Assembly: GCF_944323605.1 (NCBI RefSeq)
Contig: NZ_CALUTC010000001.1
Coordinates: 1-64,000 of the forward strand
DNA from: an uncultured Campylobacter sp.
GTDB taxonomy: Bacteria > Campylobacterota > Campylobacteria > Campylobacterales > Campylobacteraceae
Length of the DNA stretch: 64,000 nt
Direction: 5' to 3'
Position numbers and translations under genes: made by a program. Positions within the stretch are counted from its first letter, which is position 1. Each line of letters opens with the position of its first letter. Under the pieces are notes generated by a model that saw only the letters and a list, made by a program, of their open reading frames with translations, searched no databases and was not told where the DNA came from. Positions 57,420-64,000 of the stretch are shown in pieces.

Positions 57420-59595
57420 AAACCTCTTGTTAGAGGATTTGGTAGAAAAAGCAAAAGATTGTAGCGATATAGAAGAAGCAAAGAATATACTTTTCTCTGT
57501 TTATCTTCCAAGCGACAATATAAAAAGAGCTGTTGAATTTTGCATTAAGGCACATGAAGGTCAATTTAGAAAGGCAGGAGGTGCTTATGCCACTCATCCT
57601 ATACTAGTTTCCTCTTTTGTAGCCTTTTTGAGTGCTGATGAATCTATGATAATAGCTGCTTTATTGCACGATGTTATAGAAGATACTCAGTATGGAGAAG
57701 ATATTGTTAGAAAAGAATTTGGAAATGATGTTTGTGTCTTAGTTTGTGCTCTTACTAAAATAACAGAGATAAGAGAGGATAAATTTAGCTCAAAGGCTGA
57801 TAAGAACTTGACAAAATCAGCCCTTTCTTTTAGAAATATGCTTTTAACCAGCATTAGCGATGTTGGAGTTTTGGTAATAAAACTTTGCGATAGACTTCAT
57901 AATATGCTTACTTTAGATAGTTTAAGGGAGGATAAGCAAAGAAGGATTAGCGAAGAAACTCTAGTTGTTTATGCACCCATAGCACATAGACTTGGAATTT
58001 CAAGCCTTAAAAATTATCTTGAGGATTTAAGCTTTAAATACCTTTTGCCAGATGAATACAAGCAAATAGATAGATATATAAATTCAAACGATCAAAAAAT
58101 GCAAATAGCCTTGAATGAATTTATAAATAAGGTAGAGCTTTTATTTGCTCAAAACCGTTTTAGACCAAATTCATTTGAAATTCATAAAAGAGTAAAGCAC
58201 AGTTATTCTGTGTATTTGAAAATGCAAAGAAAGGGCATTGGTATAGAAGAGGTTTTAGATCTTTTAGGTATTAGAATACTTCTTGAAAATACTTTAGCTT
58301 GTTATGCGGCTCTTGGGATTTTGCATACAAATTTTAATCCTCTTGTATCTAGGTTTAAAGATTATATAGCTTTGCCAAAGCAAAATGGCTATCAAACGCT
58401 ACATACCACACTTTTTGATACAAAAAATATAATAGAAACTCAAATTCGCACATTTGATATGCATAAAATTGCAGAATTTGGCATAGCAGCTCACTGGCGT
58501 TATAAGGAAGGTATGAGTGCTTCTAAACCAAAGCTAGATTGGCTTAACGATATATCAATGCAAAGTGCAAATACCGTCGCAAAGCCAGAAAATTATAGTG
58601 CTATAGAATTATATGAATACGCAAAAGATAGTTTATATACAGAAGATATAGCTGTTTATTCCCCAAAAGGAGAAATTTTTACCCTCCCTAGAGGTGCTAC
58701 TGTGCTTGATTTTGCTTATGAAGTGCATACTAAGGTTGGTTTGCACGCTGAAAGTGCTTATGTGAACCGTATAAAAGTGCCTCTTTTAACCGAACTTAAA
58801 AATGGAGATATAGTTAGGATAGTTACTTCAAACAAGAGGTTTTACCGCTCATCTTGGATAGATAGTGTAAAGACAGGCAAGGCTAAAGTGGCTATGAAAG
58901 AATTTTGCAAACAAAAGATAAGAGAGGTAAATTTACAAACAGCTCTTAATATACTTTCTTTCATTTTTTCAAGCCCTAAAGATGAAATTTTATCTTGGAT
59001 AGAAAAAGAAAATTTAGGAAAAAATATAAGACGTTTAAGCAGTGATAGCTCATATCTTAAAGATGTTGTAGCAAATTTGAAAAAATATGCTAAAAAATCA
59101 TACTTTTTTGAAAAATATGATATAAAAGAACAGAAATTTGACAATATAACAGTCTTTTGCAATCAAAGAATTTCAAGCGTTTCTTTTGACTTTTGTTGTA
59201 AGCCAAAAAGAGGCGATGAGATAGTAGCCTTTGTTGAAGCCTCAAATGTTACTTTGCATAATAAGCTTTGTGATAAGGCTGATAAATTTATAGAAGAATG
59301 CAAAGATATGGTATTTGTGGAATGGAATAGCAAAAGCTCTAAAAGCTATAAGATTATATTTACTTTAGATAATAAAAGAGGTGCTTTGGCTGAATTTTTA
59401 ACTTATCTTTCTAGAATAGGAGCAAGCATTTTATCTATAAATGTAAATGATGAGAGAAACGAGCTTAGCAATGATTATTTTGAAACAAAAGTAGAATTTC
59501 CGGTTAATTCAAATATAAATTTAATCAAGGAAAGACTAATGGCAAATTATAAAATTTTAGATTTTACGTCTTTAGATGATGCGTATAATCAATAG
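57403..59595 (+). CDS. spoT: Bifunctional (p)ppGpp synthetase/hydrolase
   Basis: A 730-residue Rel/Spo protein: HD hydrolase ([19 protein letters not shown] near 85-95), synthetase ([13 protein letters not shown] through LDLLGIRI, then YKGYQTLH-like [11 protein letters not shown]), TGS domain ([22 protein letters not shown]) and a C-terminal ACT domain ([21 protein letters not shown]). It is the single alarmone enzyme of this group and so should both make and degrade ppGpp. The start is TTG at 57403 inside rpoZ; no ATG lies nearby. Confidence 0.94.
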   Translation: MRIVNENLLLEDLVEKAKDCSDIEEAKNILFSVYLPSDNIKRAVEFCIKAHEGQFRKAGGAYATHPILVSSFVAFLSADESMIIAALLHDVIEDTQYGEDIVRKEFGNDVCVLVCALTKITEIREDKFSSKADKNLTKSALSFRNMLLTSISDVGVLVIKLCDRLHNMLTLDSLREDKQRRISEETLVVYAPIAHRLGISSLKNYLEDLSFKYLLPDEYKQIDRYINSNDQKMQIALNEFINKVELLFAQNRFRPNSFEIHKRVKHSYSVYLKMQRKGIGIEEVLDLLGIRILLENTLACYAALGILHTNFNPLVSRFKDYIALPKQNGYQTLHTTLFDTKNIIETQIRTFDMHKIAEFGIAAHWRYKEGMSASKPKLDWLNDISMQSANTVAKPENYSAIELYEYAKDSLYTEDIAVYSPKGEIFTLPRGATVLDFAYEVHTKVGLHAESAYVNRIKVPLLTELKNGDIVRIVTSNKRFYRSSWIDSVKTGKAKVAMKEFCKQKIREVNLQTALNILSFIFSSPKDEILSWIEKENLGKNIRRLSSDSSYLKDVVANLKKYAKKSYFFEKYDIKEQKFDNITVFCNQRISSVSFDFCCKPKRGDEIVAFVEASNVTLHNKLCDKADKFIEECKDMVFVEWNSKSSKSYKIIFTLDNKRGALAEFLTYLSRIGASILSINVNDERNELSNDYFETKVEFPVNSNINLIKERLMANYKILDFTSLDDAYNQ

Positions 59596-59607
59596 AGGAA
59601 AATGTTT

Positions 59608-60810
59608 ATGGATATAGCAAAAATTATGCAAGATATAAAAAAAGGTTGTGCCGAAATAATAGGAGAACAAAGGCTTGAAGAATTAATCAGAAATTATTAT
59701 GAAAAAAATGAGAATTTCTTTGTAAAAGCAGGATTTGACCCAACCGCACCAGATTTACACTTAGGACATAGTGTCGTTTTAAATAAAATGGCACTTTTGC
59801 AAAAACACGGTGCTATAATACAGTTTTTAATAGGTGATTTTACAGCTCAAATCGGAGATCCAAGCGGTAAATCCGCTACTAGAAAACCTTTAACAAAGGA
59901 TGAGGTTTTAAAAAATGCAAAAACTTATGAAGAGCAGGTTTTTAAAATTTTAAACAAAGAAAAAACTGTGCTTTGTTTTAATTCTAAGTGGCTAAATGAC
60001 TTAGGAAGTGCTGGTATAATAAAGCTAAGTGCTACATTTAATGTTGCTAGAATGCTAGAAAGAGATGATTTTGAAAAAAGATTTAAAGCACAAAATCCGA
60101 TTTCTATTTGCGAGTTTTTATATCCTTTGCTTCAGGGTTATGATAGCGTTGCTCTTAAAAGTGATATTGAAATGGGCGGAACAGACCAGAAATTCAATCT
60201 CTTAATGGGAAGGCACCTTCAAAGAACTTACGAACTTGGAAAAGAACAAGTAGTTTTTATGATGCCATTACTTGTAGGGCTTGATGGCGTGCAAAAGATG
60301 AGTAAAAGTTTAGGTAATTATATAGGCATAACAGAAAACGCAAACGATATGTATGCTAAAATTCTTAGCATAAGCGATGAATTAATGCTTTCTTATTATG
60401 AACTTTTAAGCGATATTTCTTTTGATGATTTTCAAAATTTAAAAAAAGATCTTAAAAATTCAACTCTACACCCAAAAAAAGCCAAGGAAAATTTAGCTAT
60501 TGAGCTTGTAGATAGATTTCATTCAAAAGAAAAAGCTATAATGGCAAAAAATGAATTTGATAAGATACATAGTGCAAATGAATTGCCTACTGTTATTGAC
60601 GAATTTGAATGCGAGAATGAAATTTGGCTTGCAAAGGCTTTGGTATTATGTGGTTTAGAAAGCTCAACCTCTGCAGCCAGACGGAGCATAAAGGCGAATT
60701 CTGTTAGTGTAAATTTGAAAAAAGTAAAGGATGAACAAATGCAACTTTGTAAAGGAGATTATGTTTTGCAGTTAGGTAAGAGAAAATTCGCAAGGCTAAA
60801 GGTTAAATAG
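59608..60810 (+). CDS. tyrS: Tyrosyl-tRNA synthetase
   Basis: A 400-residue class I synthetase. HLGHS (from DPTAPDLHLGHS) and KMSKS are intact, with GDFTAQIGDPSGK between, and a C-terminal S4 RNA-binding domain. I choose ATG 59608, nine bases after GAGG, over the ATG at 59602 which is too close to it. It follows spoT after 12 bases. Confidence 0.95.
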   Translation: MDIAKIMQDIKKGCAEIIGEQRLEELIRNYYEKNENFFVKAGFDPTAPDLHLGHSVVLNKMALLQKHGAIIQFLIGDFTAQIGDPSGKSATRKPLTKDEVLKNAKTYEEQVFKILNKEKTVLCFNSKWLNDLGSAGIIKLSATFNVARMLERDDFEKRFKAQNPISICEFLYPLLQGYDSVALKSDIEMGGTDQKFNLLMGRHLQRTYELGKEQVVFMMPLLVGLDGVQKMSKSLGNYIGITENANDMYAKILSISDELMLSYYELLSDISFDDFQNLKKDLKNSTLHPKKAKENLAIELVDRFHSKEKAIMAKNEFDKIHSANELPTVIDEFECENEIWLAKALVLCGLESSTSAARRSIKANSVSVNLKKVKDEQMQLCKGDYVLQLGKRKFARLKVK

Positions 60811-60811
60811 T

Positions 60812-61909
60812 ATGCAATTACAGTCTTTAAAAATAGGAAAACATATTATAAAATACCCAATTTTTCAAGGTGGAATGGGTCTTGGCATAAGCTGGGATAG
60901 ACTAGCCTCTGCAGTATCATTGAATGGAGGTCTTGGTATAATATCTTCTGTTGGTACAGGTTATTATGAAAATAGATCCCACATTAAAAAGGAATTAAAT
61001 TTAAAGCCATATGGTAGCGAAAATTTTTACTCAAGAGCAGGCTTAAAAGCTTTGATAGATAATGCCAGAAAGGTTTGCGGCGATAATCCTTTAGGTTGTA
61101 ATATACTTTGTGCTAGCAATGATTACTCTAGGATAGCAAGAGATGCTTGCGAGCTAGGCTTTAATGTTATAGTTTCAGGTGCCGGTATTCCTACGAATTT
61201 ACCAGAATTTACAGCTGATTTTAAAGATGTGGCTTTAGTTCCTATAGTATCTTCTGCTAAAGCTTTAAAAATAATTTGCAAACGTTGGCAAAATAGATAT
61301 AACCGCTTACCAGACGCTGTTGTAGTAGAGGGACCAAAAAGTGGAGGACATCAAGGTTTTACTTATGAGCAGTGCCTTGATCCTAATTACCAACTTGAAA
61401 AAATAGTGCCTTTAGTAGCACAAGAAGCTAAAAATTGGGGTGATTTTCCGATTATAGCAGCAGGTGGAATTTGGGATAAAAAAGATATAGAAAACATTAT
61501 AAGCTTAGGTGCAAGCGGGGTTCAAATGGGGACTCGTTTTATAGGCACTTATGAGTGTGATGCAAGTGATGATTTTAAAGATGTCTTACTTTCTTGTAAA
61601 AAAGAGGATATAGAGCTTATACATTCTCCTGTTGGCTATCCTGCAAGAGGCATAAGAACAAATCTTTTAAATTTAGTAGATAAAAGAATGGGTCCAAAAA
61701 TAAACTGTATAAGCAACTGCGTAACTCCTTGCCAAAGAGGTAAAGAAGCTACAAAGGTTGGTTACTGTATAGCAGATAGACTTTATGATGCTTATAGTGG
61801 CAAAAAGGATACTGGTTTATTTTTTAGCGGTGCAAACGGCTACCGTTTAGATAAGCTAATCACAGTTAAAGAGCTAATGGACAAGCTTGTAAATGGCGAA
61901 GATTCTTAG
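60812..61909 (+). CDS. Nitronate monooxygenase/2-nitropropane dioxygenase-like flavoprotein
   Basis: A 365-residue FMN-binding TIM barrel. FQGGMGLGISWDRLA at the N-terminus, VVEGPKSGGHQG with the conserved His, and GGIWDKKDIENIISLGASGVQMGTRF match the NPD/FabK-like family, which oxidises alkyl nitronates or reduces enoyl-ACP. The length and C-terminal cysteines (NCISNCVTPCQRG) are typical of the Cj1270c group; the physiological substrate is unknown. One base follows tyrS. Confidence 0.85.
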   Translation: MQLQSLKIGKHIIKYPIFQGGMGLGISWDRLASAVSLNGGLGIISSVGTGYYENRSHIKKELNLKPYGSENFYSRAGLKALIDNARKVCGDNPLGCNILCASNDYSRIARDACELGFNVIVSGAGIPTNLPEFTADFKDVALVPIVSSAKALKIICKRWQNRYNRLPDAVVVEGPKSGGHQGFTYEQCLDPNYQLEKIVPLVAQEAKNWGDFPIIAAGGIWDKKDIENIISLGASGVQMGTRFIGTYECDASDDFKDVLLSCKKEDIELIHSPVGYPARGIRTNLLNLVDKRMGPKINCISNCVTPCQRGKEATKVGYCIADRLYDAYSGKKDTGLFFSGANGYRLDKLITVKELMDKLVNGEDS

Positions 61910-63341
61910 TCCTTTTCTTTTTATATTATTTGCATTAAATATACTAAAAGCAGATACGCTTTTTGTCTTAGATACTAAAAAGATACAAAACGGTATAGAG
62001 CTTAGCTTAAGTAGTAATATCAACAAGAGTGATTTAAAAATTTCAGAATTAAAAGATAAAAATAGTTATAGAAAAATTATAGATTTTGAAGCTACTCTTG
62101 AGGGCATTAGGACAAATTATGATTTTGACGAAGCTAAGATAAGCATAGCACAGTTTAATCCAAAAACAACAAGACTAGTTTTAAGTGCAGATAAAGAACT
62201 AGAAAGTGATTTAAGTTTCGATAAAAAAACTCTTAGATTTACATTTAAAAGTAGCGATAATAAAGCAAGCAAAGAAAAGAAAGTTTCTAGCAGCAAAACA
62301 AATTCTAAAATTTATATAACAGATGTTTCGCGTTATGATAGCGGCATTACAATGAAATTAAGCGATGATATAAATGAAGATGATTTAAAAGAATTTTCTA
62401 TGAAAAATAAAAATTCTTACAGAACAGTTATAAATTTTAAAGCCATACTAGATACTGGAAGAAAAAAATTTGACTTAGACAAGAATACGCAAATTGTGAT
62501 ACTTCAGTATAATCCAAGCATAGCAAGAGTTGTTATAAATTCAAACAAAAAAATAAATACAAACAAAATAGCAAAGGATAAAGAGCTTTTTATAGGGCTT
62601 GATGGTGTTAAAACAGATGATGATTTTGAGCCTGTAACTACCAAAAAGGTCCAATCCAACAAAGGTAAAATAGTAGTCATAGACGCTGGACATGGTGGAA
62701 AAGATGGAGGGGCTATAAATGGTAAGCTACTTGAAAAAAATATAGTCTTATCCCTTGCATTAAAAATAGGAGATGAGTTAAAGAAAAAAGGCTACAAGGT
62801 CTATTACACAAGAGCAAATGACAGATTTATAAATTTAAGAGATAGGACTAAAATAGCAAATGATAAAAAAGCTAATATGTTTATATCCATACACGCAAAC
62901 GCATCTCCAAATAAAAAAGCTGCAGCTTCTATGCACGGCTTTGAAACTTTTTTTCTAAGCCCAGCAAGAAGTGAAAGAAGCAAGGAAATAGCAGAAAAGG
63001 AAAACCAATCAGATTTAGAAGAGGCGAATTATTTTTCAAAGCAAAATTTTTTACATTCTTTAAGTAGAGAAAAAATAATAGCTTCAAATCGTCTAGCTAT
63101 AGATATACAAAGACATACCTTAAGTGTTTTAAACAAGAAATACAAAGTAAATGATGGCGGTGTTAGAGAAGCTCCTTTTTGGGTCTTAGTTGGTGCTCAA
63201 GATATGCCAGCCGTTTTAGTAGAAGTAGGTTATATAACTCATCCTGTTGAGAGTAAAAGACTTGCTAATAAATCTTATCAAGACTTATTAGCAGAGGGCA
63301 TAGCAAATGGCATACAGAGCTATTTTTATAACAATAGATGA
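61893..63341 (+). CDS. N-acetylmuramoyl-L-alanine amidase (AMIN + Amidase_3)
   Basis: A 482-residue secreted amidase that cuts stem peptides from septal peptidoglycan. A signal peptide is followed by two AMIN-like repeats (about 20-135 and 143-240), each containing a KNSYRxxIxF motif, then the zinc domain with [23 protein letters not shown] and [12 protein letters not shown] (Glu). The AMIN repeats target it to the septum. Its gene overlaps the NPD gene by 17 bases. It is the likely target of the EnvC-like protein at 55274. Confidence 0.92.
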   Translation: MAKILSPFLFILFALNILKADTLFVLDTKKIQNGIELSLSSNINKSDLKISELKDKNSYRKIIDFEATLEGIRTNYDFDEAKISIAQFNPKTTRLVLSADKELESDLSFDKKTLRFTFKSSDNKASKEKKVSSSKTNSKIYITDVSRYDSGITMKLSDDINEDDLKEFSMKNKNSYRTVINFKAILDTGRKKFDLDKNTQIVILQYNPSIARVVINSNKKINTNKIAKDKELFIGLDGVKTDDDFEPVTTKKVQSNKGKIVVIDAGHGGKDGGAINGKLLEKNIVLSLALKIGDELKKKGYKVYYTRANDRFINLRDRTKIANDKKANMFISIHANASPNKKAAASMHGFETFFLSPARSERSKEIAEKENQSDLEEANYFSKQNFLHSLSREKIIASNRLAIDIQRHTLSVLNKKYKVNDGGVREAPFWVLVGAQDMPAVLVEVGYITHPVESKRLANKSYQDLLAEGIANGIQSYFYNNR

Positions 63342-64000
63342 AAAAAGCTGATATAGAATTTAGACAAAACTGTATTTATTCTAAAATTTTTGATGATATT
63401 TATTTTGATAGTGAAGACGGAATCAAAGAGAGTAAATTTGTTTATACAAGAGCTTTTGAATTTAATGATAATCAAGATTTTATCATAGCAGAATTAGGCT
63501 TTGGCATAGGCTTAAATTTCTTTCTTTGTCTTGAAAGATTTTATGAAGAAAAAATACCAAAGAGATTGTTTTATGTTAGCTTAGAAGGTTTTTATATAGA
63601 AAAAAATGAGCTAAGAGACATTTACAAAAAATTAGGTTTTTATGATAGATTTAAAGAGTATTTAGAGCATTTTTTAGCCTTCTATCCCAAAGCTAAAGAC
63701 GGAATTTACCGTTTTTATTTTAGAGACTGTTTTTTAGATTTGGTTTTTTCAGATGCGACAAAGATGATAAAAGAGCTTGATTTTAAAGCGGATGTATGGT
63801 TTTTAGACGGCTTTAATCCAAAAAACAATAAAGAGCTTTTCGATGATTTTATGATAAAAGAAATTGCAAGACTAAGCAAAAAAGGTGCTAGTTTGCATAC
63901 TTTTTCAGCCTCAACTTCTTTGCAAAAAAGCTTAAAAAAATTTGGCTTTCACATAGAAAAGAAAAAGGGCTTTAAAAAAAGAGAGATGATAATAGCCAAA
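63338..64000 (+). CDS. mnmC: tRNA 5-methylaminomethyl-2-thiouridine methyltransferase MnmC (partial)
   Basis: The window ends within this gene after 221 codons. The visible part is the N-terminal methyltransferase domain: [12 protein letters not shown] is the SAM-binding loop and [13 protein letters not shown] the conserved Asp motif. The full protein would have a C-terminal FAD-dependent oxidase domain. The ATG overlaps the amidase stop by 4 bases. It finishes the wobble-uridine modification mnm5s2U. Confidence 0.9.
   Translation, partial: MKKADIEFRQNCIYSKIFDDIYFDSEDGIKESKFVYTRAFEFNDNQDFIIAELGFGIGLNFFLCLERFYEEKIPKRLFYVSLEGFYIEKNELRDIYKKLGFYDRFKEYLEHFLAFYPKAKDGIYRFYFRDCFLDLVFSDATKMIKELDFKADVWFLDGFNPKNNKELFDDFMIKEIARLSKKGASLHTFSASTSLQKSLKKFGFHIEKKKGFKKREMIIAK

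Overview
The window is AT-rich chromosomal DNA from a Campylobacter-type epsilonproteobacterium (Campylobacterota). The evidence is local gene order, which in block after block matches the order I remember for Campylobacter jejuni: an AAA ATPase/lipoprotein/YajQ/dehydrogenase/ATP-grasp/UPF0323/rpsU block; antiporter-bioB-MFS-secY-S10 cluster; moeA-murA-EamA; purA-FliJ-like-MotE-like; glmS beside a GlnD-like gene; acpP-fabF-accA; and ftsE-ftsX-envC-like-pyrH-rpoZ-spoT-tyrS-amidase-mnmC. Flagellar Maf glycosylation genes and a poly-G tract fit the same group. It does not look like C. jejuni itself: the blocks are arranged differently and the leucine operon is of the other (type 2, 'archaeal') kind. 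I see no rRNA, prophage, insertion sequence or CRISPR array.

Layout. 1-74: 3' end of a gene entered through a poly-G run. 301-1137: zinc transporter zupT. 1208-1568: four tRNA genes (Gly, Leu, Cys, Ser). 1573-7796 (minus): housekeeping and uncharacterised genes ending at rpsU. 7931-11171 (minus): antiporter, biotin synthase, MFS exporter. 11280-20993 (minus): the 21-gene S10-spc ribosomal protein/secY cluster behind one good sigma-70 promoter. 21259-21869: a PepSY-like periplasmic protein with a DccR-type promoter box and a second tRNA-Gly. 21902-24331 (minus): moeA, murA. 24393-29026 (plus): EamA transporter, ccoG, purA, two flagellar accessory genes. 29084-35427 (minus): two glycosyltransferases behind a leuA-leuC-leuD-leuB operon. 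35535-37451 (minus): luxS and a DcuC-type carrier. 37536-51109 (minus): an eight-gene, tightly overlapped surface-glycan operon. 51275-53711 (plus): acpP, fabF, accA. 53819-64000 (plus): a cell-division/nucleotide/stringent-response operon running off the end in mnmC.

The most interesting part is 37536-51109. A two-part Kdo hydrolase (kdhA/kdhB-like), an LTA-synthase/phosphoethanolamine-transferase-like enzyme, a GlnD-like protein whose two catalytic centres both look destroyed, GlmS, and three tandem Maf (DUF115) paralogues are packed with overlaps or gaps of at most 16 bases, so they are probably co-transcribed. GlmS makes glucosamine-6-P, which leads to UDP-GlcNAc, the precursor of the nonulosonic acids that Maf proteins place on flagellin. 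The middle Maf gene carries a G10 tract that would switch a 22-residue basic C-terminal tail on and off, and the truncated gene at the left window edge has the same design (poly-G, then Ala-Leu-Lys and a basic tail).

Other useful readings: an FtsE-FtsX-degenerate-LytM-amidase set in one operon (an EnvC-type septal hydrolase switch), a YgiB/YgiC-like lipoprotein plus ATP-grasp pair, and a likely DccRS regulon member at 21259-21684. Family assignments come from reading motifs, not from database searches.
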